Source: Methanoregula sp. (lineage in GTDB: Archaea; Halobacteriota; Methanomicrobia; Methanomicrobiales; Methanospirillaceae). From it: a DNA stretch of 53,668 nt. Made by a program: the position numbers and the translations under genes. The first letter of the stretch is position 1, and each line of letters starts with the position of its first letter. Under the pieces are notes generated by a model. The model was not told the DNA's origin. It saw only the letters and a list, made by a program, of their open reading frames with translations, and did not search any database. Where the stretch lies: the NCBI GenBank assembly GCA_026394605.1, contig JAPKXY010000022.1, positions 1-53,668 of the forward strand, in the 5' to 3' direction. This document shows positions 29,255-38,187 of this stretch, in pieces.

Positions 29255-29680
29255 GAACAATTCAACTCCCTTTTGATAGAAAATTTACCGATTCCATGGT
29301 GGAGGCGTGCAATAGGGTTTTTTTTACTGAGGCGATAATGGCACAGCCTTCAGAGGTGTATGTTATGGGGTGACTGTCTGATCATCCCCAGTATACATAG
29401 GCAAAGGCAGTATTAAAATTTTCCATTTTAGTATGAAATAATCAAATGAAATTCAATTAATTGTTTACATGACCGCACCTTACAAAGAAAAAGCAGCGAT
29501 TTTTAAGGGAAGATAAAAATTATTGTATACGGTAATGATGAAGTTGTTGCATCCTGATTGTTTAATTCAATGCCAAAGGCTATCATACGTTTCTTTAAGA
29601 TATTGCCATTATTCACACACCCAGCTAAAAAGTTGGTATCCCCCCAAACTTTATGGTGCACCACCACCAACATACGACCA
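29255..29680. other. Intergenic region before the DtxR-family regulator
   Basis: This AT-rich stretch shows no convincing gene. AGTATTAAAATTTTCC (29408-29426) and GAAGATAAAAATTATTG (29510-29526) are TATA candidates. An open frame joins the regulator from 29558, but those residues do not resemble a DtxR N-terminus. Confidence 0.3.
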
Positions 29681-30118
29681 ATGGACTCCGATGACGGGCT
29701 GGCGCTCTCCCCTAAAAAAGTGGAGTACCTGAAGTTTATCTCCGGGCGAAACGGCACGGTGAGGACAAACGAGATTGCGGCGCACTATAACATCGACCCG
29801 TCCACCGTGACCAAAACCATTGCCGAGCTTGCGGATGCCGGGTATCTCTCGCACGCACCGTACCGGGGGATTTGTCTCACCAGGCAGGGAAAACGGTGCG
29901 CGGAATTTTTCATAAAACGCCACCGGATCCTCAGCCTCGCGCTGGTCCGGTTCGGACTGTCCGATGAACAGGCGTGCCTCGAGGTCTCGCGGTTCGAGAG
30001 CCTCGTGTCCAGAGAGGCGATTGACACGATGTGCCGCGCGATGGGGCATCCCAGCCGTGGTATCTGCGGGGAGATCACGCATGATAAAGGGTGCATGACC
30101 GGGCAGGTTGACTTGTGA
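29681..30118 (+). CDS. DtxR/MntR-family metal-dependent repressor
   Basis: A 145-residue regulator. A winged helix (about 10-65) contains VRTNEIAAHYNIDPSTVTKTIAELADAG with the recognition helix around PSTVTKTI. The dimer and metal domain includes KRHRILSLAL, ACLEVSRFES and GHPSRGICG. The family's metal-binding EH pair is ES here, so one ligand is altered. ATG 29681 is chosen because it matches the family start. It lies just before the second ECF operon, and probably controls one or both transporters in response to Co or Ni. Confidence 0.82.
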   Translation: MDSDDGLALSPKKVEYLKFISGRNGTVRTNEIAAHYNIDPSTVTKTIAELADAGYLSHAPYRGICLTRQGKRCAEFFIKRHRILSLALVRFGLSDEQACLEVSRFESLVSREAIDTMCRAMGHPSRGICGEITHDKGCMTGQVDL

Positions 30119-30178
30119 GATGCATGCGCACGTTCAATATTCCGGTATAGTACGGAGCACGAGAAGAAGGAGACGTGG

Positions 30179-30997
30179 ATGAGCGCCACGATGATCTCGC
30201 AGCACATACCTGATCTTGACCTGATCACCTCGTATGCCGAGCGTCAGGATTCCTTCTTTTCGCGGGTGAGCCCGTGGACAAAACTGGGCGGGCTCGTGCT
30301 CGTGATCCTGCTGATTACGGTCACCCGCAACCTTGAGATCTGTTCCACGCTCTATGTCGCCATCCTTGCGATGTATTATCTCGCAGGTCTCCCGGTAAAA
30401 AAACTTTTCGCATGGTACTCCCTGCCCGTCATCTTTGTCCTCTCGCTGGTCGGGCTTCTGGCATGGAGCGAGCCCGGGACTCCAATCTTTTCCTGTGCGG
30501 TTACTGGTGTCACGATCGCGCTTACTGATAATGGTGTCCTGCTCATATTCACTCTGCTTCTTAAGGCGCTGATCTCAGTCACGTACTCCCTCTTTTTCTT
30601 AATGACGACAAAATATGAGCATTTCGCCGGCATGATCTCACGGATCTTCCCCTCGCCCCTTGACCAGATCTTTTTAATGGCATACCGGTTCCTGTTCCTC
30701 ACCCTTGCCATGACCGGCGCGATGCTCAAAGCCGTGAGATCCCGGGGCGGCGGGCTTGTCCATTCCACCCGGGTGCAGGGGAGGATTTTTGCCGAAGTTT
30801 TCGCGCTCGTCTTCATCCGCTCGTTCGAGCGGGCGGAGCGCGTCCACAAGGCGATGATCGCACGCGGCTACCGCGGGACATTCGGGGCCGGGACCGCTAT
30901 TCCGCGACCGGGTCTGTCCGGGTATGGTGTACTCGGTGCGTTTTCGCTCGCCATAGCCGTGATCGTATGGATGGTACCCAACACCGGAGGCTGGTAG
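30179..30997 (+). CDS. Second ECF transporter T component (CbiQ-like)
   Basis: A 272-residue membrane protein with about five hydrophobic helices. FIRSFERAERVHKAMIARGY holds the coupling helix with the ARG motif for ATPase contact. GAAGGAG precedes the ATG. It starts the plus-strand operon of T component, ATPase and S component behind the DtxR-family regulator. It differs clearly from the cbiQ on the other strand, so the two systems are not a recent duplication. Confidence 0.9.
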   Translation: MSATMISQHIPDLDLITSYAERQDSFFSRVSPWTKLGGLVLVILLITVTRNLEICSTLYVAILAMYYLAGLPVKKLFAWYSLPVIFVLSLVGLLAWSEPGTPIFSCAVTGVTIALTDNGVLLIFTLLLKALISVTYSLFFLMTTKYEHFAGMISRIFPSPLDQIFLMAYRFLFLTLAMTGAMLKAVRSRGGGLVHSTRVQGRIFAEVFALVFIRSFERAERVHKAMIARGYRGTFGAGTAIPRPGLSGYGVLGAFSLAIAVIVWMVPNTGGW

Positions 30998-31000
30998 ACG

Positions 31001-31912
31001 ATGACCGTGATCCGCAGGGACCCGCACGCCCCGCACTGCCCACCCATCGACCGTGAACGGGAACTGATCCATGTCGACTGCGCGAGCCACACCTATCCCG
31101 ACGGGAGCGTGGGCATCCACGACATGTGTTTCTTTGTGCTCAAAAACGAGATTGTCGCCCTGTGCGGACCCAACGGCTCGGGCAAGTCCACGTTAATCGA
31201 GCACTTAAACGGCCTCCTCACCCCTTCAGAGGGGGATATCTGGGTCAATGGCAGGTCGATTACGAGCGGGGAGCAGACCGATCTCTGGAAGGAAGTCGGG
31301 GTAGTGTTCCAGCGTTCAGACGACCAGCTCTTCGCCCCGACCGTGCTGGACGACGTGATGTTCGGGCCGCTCAACATGGGGATGCCGGTAGAAGAAGCGA
31401 AGGCGGCAGCGATGGAGGCGCTCGAAGCGGTGGGAGCTGCGGATCTTGTCCATAAGCTGCCCAACTACTTAAGCGGCGGGCAGAAGCGGCTGGTCTCGAT
31501 AGCCGGCATCCTCGCCATGAAACCGAAGGTGATGGCGCTCGATGAACCGACCTCGGATCTCGACCCGGTCCATGCCTCGCGGATCGAACACCTGATGACC
31601 GACCTCAAAGAGCGCTTTTCCATCAGTGTCGTAATCGCCACCCATGACCTTGACTTTGCCGCACGGATCGCAGACCGGGTCTGCCTGGTAAAAAACGGCT
31701 CGGTCTTTGCCGAAGGCATACCGGCAGAGGTCTTCTATGATGCGGAACTGATTGCAGATGCAGGGCTGAAAGTCCCGCAGATCGTCCGTGTCTATCTCGA
31801 ATACTGTGGCCTTCACGGCATAGAGCCGCATGAGCATCCGATCCGGGTGGAGGAACTTCTTGCCGTCTTGCGGAACAAACCCTATAGAGGTAATAAAAGA
31901 AATTTGGTGTGA
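31001..31912 (+). CDS. Second ECF transporter ATPase (CbiO-like)
   Basis: A 303-residue ATPase with Walker A GPNGSGKST, Q-loop FQRSDDQLF, signature YLSGGQKRLVSIAG and Walker B MALDEPTSDLDP. It follows the T component by three bases. The N-terminus carries about 15 extra residues and the C-terminus about 40 beyond the core; neither extension is recognised. Confidence 0.93.
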   Translation: MTVIRRDPHAPHCPPIDRERELIHVDCASHTYPDGSVGIHDMCFFVLKNEIVALCGPNGSGKSTLIEHLNGLLTPSEGDIWVNGRSITSGEQTDLWKEVGVVFQRSDDQLFAPTVLDDVMFGPLNMGMPVEEAKAAAMEALEAVGAADLVHKLPNYLSGGQKRLVSIAGILAMKPKVMALDEPTSDLDPVHASRIEHLMTDLKERFSISVVIATHDLDFAARIADRVCLVKNGSVFAEGIPAEVFYDAELIADAGLKVPQIVRVYLEYCGLHGIEPHEHPIRVEELLAVLRNKPYRGNKRNLV

Positions 31913-31978
31913 GCCCAAATTTTTCAGAACCTTGATATTTTCATCTGGTGATTAAGAGTAAGAAGAAGGAGACTGCAG

Positions 31979-32026
31979 ATGCGAACACCAATTCAGCCGG
32001 TTGTTTATGGCACATATCCATCTTGA
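31979..32026 (+). CDS. Possible 15-codon upstream ORF overlapping the CbiM-like start
   Basis: ATG 31979 follows a strong AAGGAG by seven bases and reads MRTPIQPVVYGTYPS before a stop at 32026. It covers the start of the next gene (32007) in another frame, and that gene lacks its own ribosome-binding site. It could be a leader peptide that couples or tunes translation of the transporter subunit, or chance. Confidence 0.35.
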   Translation: MRTPIQPVVYGTYPS

Positions 32027-32669
32027 AGACGGATCGTTCTCCCTTGTCTGGGTGATTGTCTGGTGGACAGCTGCGATCATCCTGATCGGCATCTCGCTGT
32101 ACCTGCTGCGGTCCGGGAAAAAAACCGACAGCAGGAAGATAACCATCGCCGCATTCTGCACCGCTGCCGCCTTTGCCATATTTCAGGTCAGCATTCCGGT
32201 TTTTGGCGGCGTGCACCTGAACCTCACACCGCTCATCGGTATCCTGACCGGGCCGGCCATCGGTTCGCTTGTCGTGCTCATCATCAACATCCTGTCTGCA
32301 GCCATCGGTCACGGGGGCTGGAGTATGATCGGCGCAAATACGCTGGTGAATATCACCGAAGTGCTGGTTGCCTCCTCCCTGTTTTCCCTGCTTGGAAAAA
32401 TTACCCAAAGCCCCTTTGCCCGTGCCGCCACCGCGACCTTTGCCGGGCTGGTGTGCGGCAACATCGTGATGGTCGGGATCATTTTGGTCTCCGGTGTGCA
32501 GGGTGTCACCCAGAGTCCCACCCAGATCCTTGCCGGGCTCTCGCTTATCGTCGCCATCAATCTCGCAGTCGCGGCACTTGAGGCGATGGTCACCGGCTTT
32601 GTGGTCACATTCCTCTATCGAGTCCGCCCGGATATCCTAGGGGGAAAACAAGAGAATCCCGGTAGGTAA
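32007..32669 (+). CDS. CbiM-like ECF substrate-binding subunit
   Basis: A 220-residue S component with about six hydrophobic helices and the CbiM-type IGHGGWSMIGANTLVN segment. It begins MAHIHLEDG instead of the usual MHIPDG. Since Met before Ala is normally removed, the mature chain would start AHIH and regain His at position 2, where the family binds metal. An in-frame TTG at 32001 is rejected. The start may be read through coupling with the short upstream ORF. Metal is Co or Ni by family; choice is undetermined. Confidence 0.85.
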   Translation: MAHIHLEDGSFSLVWVIVWWTAAIILIGISLYLLRSGKKTDSRKITIAAFCTAAAFAIFQVSIPVFGGVHLNLTPLIGILTGPAIGSLVVLIINILSAAIGHGGWSMIGANTLVNITEVLVASSLFSLLGKITQSPFARAATATFAGLVCGNIVMVGIILVSGVQGVTQSPTQILAGLSLIVAINLAVAALEAMVTGFVVTFLYRVRPDILGGKQENPGR

Positions 32670-32698
32670 GACACAACACTTTTCAGGCAGGTTGCCGG

Positions 32699-33850
32699 TT
32701 ACCCGAACAGCGACCGCAACCCGGTCCTGATCAGTGGCCCCATGCACCGGAGCATCGCCGGGTTTCGCATGAGTTTTTTCACAAGCACCCCCGGTCGATC
32801 CATATCGCCGTACCGCACGATGGTCGAAAGGATCCCCGGGTCGTTCAGCGACCGGATCAGCTGGTCAATATCCTGCGATGATAATTTCTGCCGCATCTCA
32901 AAGAACCGGAACCCAATCTCCAGTTCCCGCCCGATGTCCGTCTTCCACCGCCGCTCATAGTCTGCAAGCGCAGGGTCAGTGAACGTGTCCTGTTCGCAAC
33001 ACACCGCCGCCACTGCCGCCGCATGCCGTGCAGACCGGATGCCGGTATACACCCCCCCGCCGGACGTGGGTTTGGGAAACCCGCCGGCATCGCCGACAAA
33101 GAGCGTCCGGTGCCCGTATGTTTGGGGCATCACGCCGAGCGGGAGCGTACCGGTGACAAGGTGCGTGCCGCTGCCACCACCGAATTTTTTTACAAACGCG
33201 GCGAACCGCTCCGGTACCTGCGTCTGCCCGCAGAGGCCGGCGCGGACCCTGCCCTTACCGGTCGGGATGGCCCAGCCGAAAAACTCCGGCGACGCATCCG
33301 GATACAACTCCACAAACCGCGGGTCACAGTCGTACGGCAGGTCCGCCTGGATCCCGGCAAGGTACACCTTCGCTCGTTCCATCCCCAGCAGCCGCGTGAT
33401 CGTGCTCCGGGGACCATCCGCCGCGATCAGGATCCGGAATTGGTGTTCTTCATTCCCATTCATCCCCCGCGTGATGATTGTCTTCCCCCGGATGTCATAG
33501 ACCGCAGTTTTGAGCTTGAACTCAGCTCCTGCGTTCGCCGCCGCCTCCGCCATCTCCCGGTCGAGCGCTCCACGGTCCACCACGGATGCCCTCGTCGTCT
33601 GTGCATCGATCAGGAGTTCGCTTCCCCTGCCAGATACAACGCGGGCGCCCTGCACCCGGTTCAGTACTGACCGCTCCGAAACCCGGCACTCCGCAAACGC
33701 TGCGTTCGAAAGGAGGCCGGCGCACTGCACCGGGTAGCCGATCGTGCCATGCTCCTCGATGCAGAGTGTGGAGAGGCCGCTTTTTGCACATTCACCTGCC
33801 GCTGCGCTGCCCGCGGGACCGGCACCGACCACGATCACATCATAGACCAT
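32699..33850 (-). CDS. Geranylgeranyl reductase family flavoprotein
   Basis: A 383-residue FAD enzyme that typically saturates the isoprenoid chains of archaeal lipids. The N-terminal Rossmann motif is GAGPAGS, the YPVQCAGLL segment is typical of the family, and the second FAD site reads FVGDAGGFPKPTSGGG. A C-terminal helical domain follows. The substrate is not certain: relatives also act on menaquinone or carotenoid precursors. It ends 29 bases from the convergent ECF operon. Confidence 0.88.
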   Translation of the reverse strand: MVYDVIVVGAGPAGSAAAGECAKSGLSTLCIEEHGTIGYPVQCAGLLSNAAFAECRVSERSVLNRVQGARVVSGRGSELLIDAQTTRASVVDRGALDREMAEAAANAGAEFKLKTAVYDIRGKTIITRGMNGNEEHQFRILIAADGPRSTITRLLGMERAKVYLAGIQADLPYDCDPRFVELYPDASPEFFGWAIPTGKGRVRAGLCGQTQVPERFAAFVKKFGGGSGTHLVTGTLPLGVMPQTYGHRTLFVGDAGGFPKPTSGGGVYTGIRSARHAAAVAAVCCEQDTFTDPALADYERRWKTDIGRELEIGFRFFEMRQKLSSQDIDQLIRSLNDPGILSTIVRYGDMDRPGVLVKKLMRNPAMLRCMGPLIRTGLRSLFG

Positions 33851-33863
33851 CAGGAATCCTCAA

Positions 33864-33881
33864 AGGAAAAAACCCAAAAAA
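33864..33881 (-). terminator. T-tracts between DUF308-like and reductase genes
   Basis: The minus strand has eight and six T tracts just after the DUF308-like gene and just before the reductase start at 33850. Confidence 0.45.
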
Positions 33882-33933
33882 AACATCCCCGGTATGTACC
33901 CTGGTGCAGATTACAAACGATGATATCACCCGC

Positions 33934-34458
33934 TTATTGTTGTGCCGGCAGGAATCCTTCCTTCAGATGCCAGCCCATCAGGATCAAAAATATTCCGAAT
34001 ACGAACGACGTAACCCCGAGCACCATCATGACGGGGTTTTGCGTGAGCATTGGGATATAGCGTATGATACCGGCGATCAGGAGGAGATCAATCGCAAACA
34101 TCCCTGCGATCAGGAGATATTTCGTCTTTGGCTGCGCAAGGGCGAGCCTGATACCCGCAAACCCGGTGTAGAATGCATATCCTGCAATGATCAAAAGAAA
34201 GATGATGGCAACGATGCCATGGAAGAAGAAAGAGCCGACTCCTACAAAGACGAGGGCAGCAGAAATCATAAAGAAAAAAATCGATTCTTCACTCTTTGCT
34301 GTGATGGCAAGGAACAGCAAAACGAGGACCCCCCCGATAAGCAGCAGCCAGAAGAAGGCAAGAAATGTGGTGAGTGTGATATCAGGAAGCAGGAGGGCGA
34401 GCAGTCCGAAGAACACCCCGATCACACCCTGGATGAGGCATGCCAGCTTCGTGTCCAT
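33934..34458 (-). CDS. DUF308/HdeD-like membrane protein
   Basis: A 174-residue protein of six short hydrophobic helices in repeated pairs, as in the HdeD/DUF308 family. Function is unknown; HdeD is linked to acid stress in enterics. ATG 34458 has GGAGAAG upstream and matches the family start; the in-frame ATG at 34485 is rejected. Confidence 0.78.
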   Translation of the reverse strand: MDTKLACLIQGVIGVFFGLLALLLPDITLTTFLAFFWLLLIGGVLVLLFLAITAKSEESIFFFMISAALVFVGVGSFFFHGIVAIIFLLIIAGYAFYTGFAGIRLALAQPKTKYLLIAGMFAIDLLLIAGIIRYIPMLTQNPVMMVLGVTSFVFGIFLILMGWHLKEGFLPAQQ

Positions 34459-34538
34459 GGGTGTACTTCTCCATCTACCCACCAATTAAATGTTGTTTTG
34501 ACCATACCGGATGCATTTTCGCCCGTCCCTGAATGGTA

Positions 34539-34769
34539 TTACCGGTCATAGCGGTTTGTATCAAAAAAACCGATGCCGAAGAACACCCCGATCGCATACA
34601 GGATGGCAATAAAGAGGACCGCGTAGAGAATGAAACTTACCGGAATTTTGCTCCACCCGCTGATACCGGAAGCGGCAACGATGACGTTCGAGAGCTGGTC
34701 GGCGATGATGATGGCAACAAATATACCGCAAAAAAATACCAGCCATTTTTTGATCGATGCAGAGTCCAT
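34539..34769 (-). CDS. Small membrane protein, unknown
   Basis: A 76-residue protein with two hydrophobic helices (about 9-30 and 42-66) and a short polar C-terminus. I do not recognise the family. It is upstream of the DUF308-like gene on the same strand, about 80 bases away, so cotranscription is possible. Confidence 0.6.
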   Translation of the reverse strand: MDSASIKKWLVFFCGIFVAIIIADQLSNVIVAASGISGWSKIPVSFILYAVLFIAILYAIGVFFGIGFFDTNRYDR

Positions 34770-34794
34770 GCATACCTATTGATGCACACCTATT

Positions 34795-34815
34795 AAAAGA
34801 TGGAATTGATCTTTT
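34795..34815. repeat. Inverted repeat between divergent genes
   Basis: AAAAGAT-ggaattg-ATCTTTT is a perfect 7-bp inverted repeat. It lies 26 bases from the minus-strand membrane protein start and 60 bases before the acyltransferase. CACCTATT/TACCTATT repeats lie beside it. It may be an operator or a hairpin in the leader. Confidence 0.45.
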
Positions 34816-34874
34816 TTGCACCGTAAAAACATCCGAGCACAACGCCTATTAGTTCTGCGCCAAAAACACAGTGT

Positions 34875-35633
34875 ATGACAGATCGGACTGACGGAAGGGA
34901 GATCCCAAGGCTGCTTGAGAAGATCCAGGGCATCATCAACAGTGGTCTCGATGCGGGGAAAACCGCATCCATCCTGTACCTGATCGGGTGCCCGGTTCCT
35001 GAGGGAATGCTGCTGCCGGAGATGAAACTGTACAGCGAGTATCTCCCTATGGCTACCGAGTACCCCTTTACGCAGGACCAGCGGTTCCTGCACTTTTTAT
35101 GGGAGGCTATGGAACGCTCCCCCCTCTGCCTTGCATCCAATTTCGCATTTCCCTACCGGCGGATGATTGCAAAAAAGCTGTTTAGGAGATGCGGGAAAAA
35201 TTTCTGCTGCGAGAACGGCGTCAGATTCAATTTCGGCCAGTTCATCGAGGTAGGGGATAATGTATTTATGAACGCGGGTACTTTTATCGACAGTAAGGGA
35301 GGTGTGACGATCGGTAACTCTGTCGGCATTGCAGAGTATGTCCGGATCCTCACGCACACCCATTCAGAATCCAATCATGCAGAACGGACGTACGGGCGCG
35401 TCATCATCGGCGACTATGCAAAGATTTATGCGGGTGCGATGATCTTTTACGGGATCAGGATCGGGGAGCAGGCGATCGTTGCTGCGGGGGCTGTCGTAAC
35501 CAAGGATGTGCCCGCAAACCAGGTCGTTGCCGGCATTCCGGCGGAGGTTATACGGGAACGGCGCACGGAAGGCAGGCAACGAGAGGAACTGAACCACCGG
35601 TGGCTGGATCACGGGGCGTTTCAGGACGAGTGA
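34875..35633 (+). CDS. Hexapeptide-repeat acyltransferase
   Basis: A 252-residue enzyme. The left-handed beta-helix lies at about 115-225, with repeats such as [14 protein letters not shown]-type hexads (IEVGDN, VTIGNS, VIIGDY, IRIGEQ) and the catalytic-type His in LTHTHS. The N-terminal 100 residues are helical. Resembles maltose/galactoside O-acetyltransferases; the substrate is unknown and may be a surface sugar. The DNA upstream has an inverted repeat. Confidence 0.85.
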   Translation: MTDRTDGREIPRLLEKIQGIINSGLDAGKTASILYLIGCPVPEGMLLPEMKLYSEYLPMATEYPFTQDQRFLHFLWEAMERSPLCLASNFAFPYRRMIAKKLFRRCGKNFCCENGVRFNFGQFIEVGDNVFMNAGTFIDSKGGVTIGNSVGIAEYVRILTHTHSESNHAERTYGRVIIGDYAKIYAGAMIFYGIRIGEQAIVAAGAVVTKDVPANQVVAGIPAEVIRERRTEGRQREELNHRWLDHGAFQDE

Positions 35634-35660
35634 ATATGGTCAGGCACTGATGATGATACC

Positions 35661-37478
35661 ATGATCATTCTTGTAAGTGATGATCCGGTACAGGTGGAGG
35701 CAATCGGTACCCAGCTCAAACAAAAAGGGTACCTGTATTCAATCGCCGCGAATGCTGCGGAGGCTCTCGATGCGGCGAGGTCGGATCGCGTGAACCTGTT
35801 TTTAATCGACACCGGTTGTGCGTCCTTCGACGGCTTTGAGCTCTGCCGGACCATAAAAAGCGATGAGGCACTCGCTGGTATGCCGGTGCTTATCCTCATC
35901 AGTCTCACCGATACAGGCAGGCTGCTCGCGGTGCTGGACTGCACTGCGGATGCGTTCGTCTCAAAACCCTGCGACCCCCAGACTCTGTGGTCCGCCGTTT
36001 CAGACCTGCAGGCAATGGAGGGGAAAAAACCTGCCACCCGTGGAGTAAAGACGCGATTTATCGTCACCCATGAGGGGAGGGGTTATTCCGTTGTTGCCGA
36101 TCGCCGCGAGCTTTTGGAATTTTTACTCTCCACCTTTGAACTTGCCGTGCGGATCCGAAATGAGGCAGAACAGATGAAATCCGGGCTGCAGCATGAGATC
36201 AAGGGGCTCAATGATCGCCTCTGTACACTTGCCGCTGAGCGGGATGGAACCGTGCGCAACCTTCATGATGAACTGGAAGAGCGCAGCCGGGGTATCAGCC
36301 AGCTGAAAACGGCACTCCAGACAAAAGACCAGGAGGGAGCCCTCCTGCGTATACAGTCAGATAATCTTTTGCAGGAACTTAAGGAAAAAGCGGGGTCGTT
36401 TGAGGAGTTTCAGCGCCTGGCCGAGGAAAAAAACGGGAGGCTTGCTGCCGTTGAAGGGCAACTTTTTACGGGCCAGGAGGCATTCAAGCAGGCGCAGGAC
36501 AGGATCCGGACCCTTTTTGCTGATCTTACATCTGCTGCGAGCGCACGGGATGCCGAAATACAGGCAAAAAAGGAACTTGAAGGAAATGTGCGGGCGCTCC
36601 GGGAGCAGATCGATGCTCTCACGCGCGAACGGGACGGGCTCGTGCAATCAGCCAAGGATGCAACCGCCAGACATACACAGCTGCAAACAGACCCTGAAGC
36701 GGAACTGGCAGCGCAGCGCGAAAAGTATGCAAACGTCCAGCAGTTCCTTGATTCTGCATCCCGCGATATCGGTGTGCTGAATGCCGCACTTGCAGAAGAG
36801 AAGGAAAAAAGAAGAGCAGTTGAAGAGCGCTTACAAGCTGCAATCCGTGAGAGCGAAACCAAGGAGCGGGCTATTGCTGCCCTCAGCAAAGAACGTGCAG
36901 CGCCCGGAAGCGAACATGAGGATGAGAATGCGCCTGTTGTTACCAATACTACGCCCACTTCCGCACGACGTTCGGATACCCCAACGTTGGAAAATGGGGT
37001 TAAAAAGCCAGTCGATACCCCCCCGCATGTACAAATAAAAGACCGTGAACAGGGAAAGCCGGAGCCCCTTCCCCCCGCGCCCCCGTCAGTTCAGGCGAGG
37101 CTTCCGGAATTGGTGCCGGCCATAGCGCTACCAGAGGCAGCCGAGCCGGAGAAGGATGTGCAGGTCACAGAACCAGAACAACCAGATGTTGTCCACAATA
37201 GCCACGCAATCGACAGCACAGCCTCACAATCACCCGAACCTGCCCCCACAGCCCGGATGCCGCCGGATTTGGTCGTAAGCCGCGGCCGCTGGTTTGACAT
37301 GATCAAGTGGGTCCACCATACTGAGACCATTCCTTCTGACCAGCGAAAAGAATTGTTAAGAGATCTTGTCAGGATGAGCAGGCTTGTGCAGAAAGGAAGG
37401 CACCTCACCAGCCGGCAGGATGCAGAGATGAGAGCGCTCTTTACCCGGATGCAGGCGCTGGGGTACCGGTTCCATTGA
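35661..37478 (+). CDS. Receiver domain plus long coiled coil and C-terminal helical domain
   Basis: A 605-residue signalling-type protein. The N-terminal receiver (1-120) has acids D7/D8, phospho-acceptor D50, S81 and K102, so phosphorylation is plausible. A coiled coil covers about 155-425. A Pro/Glu/Thr-rich linker follows, and a basic helical domain ends the protein (about 535-605). No output domain is recognised and no kinase lies nearby. It may scaffold a signalling complex. Confidence 0.75.
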   Translation: MIILVSDDPVQVEAIGTQLKQKGYLYSIAANAAEALDAARSDRVNLFLIDTGCASFDGFELCRTIKSDEALAGMPVLILISLTDTGRLLAVLDCTADAFVSKPCDPQTLWSAVSDLQAMEGKKPATRGVKTRFIVTHEGRGYSVVADRRELLEFLLSTFELAVRIRNEAEQMKSGLQHEIKGLNDRLCTLAAERDGTVRNLHDELEERSRGISQLKTALQTKDQEGALLRIQSDNLLQELKEKAGSFEEFQRLAEEKNGRLAAVEGQLFTGQEAFKQAQDRIRTLFADLTSAASARDAEIQAKKELEGNVRALREQIDALTRERDGLVQSAKDATARHTQLQTDPEAELAAQREKYANVQQFLDSASRDIGVLNAALAEEKEKRRAVEERLQAAIRESETKERAIAALSKERAAPGSEHEDENAPVVTNTTPTSARRSDTPTLENGVKKPVDTPPHVQIKDREQGKPEPLPPAPPSVQARLPELVPAIALPEAAEPEKDVQVTEPEQPDVVHNSHAIDSTASQSPEPAPTARMPPDLVVSRGRWFDMIKWVHHTETIPSDQRKELLRDLVRMSRLVQKGRHLTSRQDAEMRALFTRMQALGYRFH

Positions 37479-37536
37479 ACTCTGCTCAGGGACAAAGAAA
37501 CCCCCATCAGAAATGAATCCCCGTGAAGAGTAGTCC

Positions 37537-38187
37537 ATGTTCCGTCCGGATAGGAAAAATATCCTCATCAATGGTGCACCGGGCAGCGGTAAGACAACGC
37601 TGGTCCGGACGATCGCACATAACCTGCATGACTTATGTCCCGTCGGATTTTACACTGCCGAGATACGCATCAACGGCATCAGGCAGGGATTCGAGCTGGT
37701 GAGTTTATCCGGTGAGCGCCGTATCCTCTCTCATGTCACGATCAACAGTCCGCACAGGGTCGGAAAGTATAAGGTGGATATCAACGGCTTTGAGGAATTT
37801 TGTACTGCGCTCCCGCTGGGCGATACCCGTCATCCGCTCATCATCATCGACGAGATCGGGAAGATGGAGTGCATGTCAGCGCAATTCCGGCAGATGGTGG
37901 AGCAGGCGCTCATATCAGATACGATCGTTCTTGCGACCATTGCGTTGAAAGGGGACCGGTTTATCGAAGGGATCCGACAGCGGGATGACGTCGAATTGTT
38001 CACGGTATCTCAACAAAACCGCCACATACTCCCCGATCTGATCATACCGAAGATCAGAAAAATGGTCGGAGAAACTGAGAGGGACACCGGTTCCGTGACT
38101 TTAAAAAAAAAACGACCTGACCTTGCCTGCGTACAGCCCTCCACTACCTTGTCACCGATCTACATCAGGTCACAACCGCCTTCCTGA
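37537..38187 (+). CDS. THEP1-type nucleoside-triphosphatase
   Basis: A 216-residue P-loop NTPase of the archaeal THEP1 family, which hydrolyses various NTPs in vitro. Walker A is GAPGSGKT (13-20), Walker B is LIIIDEIGKME, and the family helix VGFYTAEIR follows. The last 35 residues extend past the usual end and overlap the convergent ABC permease by 23 bases. Physiological role is unknown. Confidence 0.86.
   Translation: MFRPDRKNILINGAPGSGKTTLVRTIAHNLHDLCPVGFYTAEIRINGIRQGFELVSLSGERRILSHVTINSPHRVGKYKVDINGFEEFCTALPLGDTRHPLIIIDEIGKMECMSAQFRQMVEQALISDTIVLATIALKGDRFIEGIRQRDDVELFTVSQQNRHILPDLIIPKIRKMVGETERDTGSVTLKKKRPDLACVQPSTTLSPIYIRSQPPS

Noticed and set aside
29126-29338. 70-residue Trp/Phe-rich plus-strand frame
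   Set aside because: It is the shadow of the basic Lys/Pro-rich ORF on the other strand; no ribosome-binding site.
33586-34551. 321-residue plus-strand frame
   Set aside because: It reads through two minus-strand genes and a terminator; no family features.
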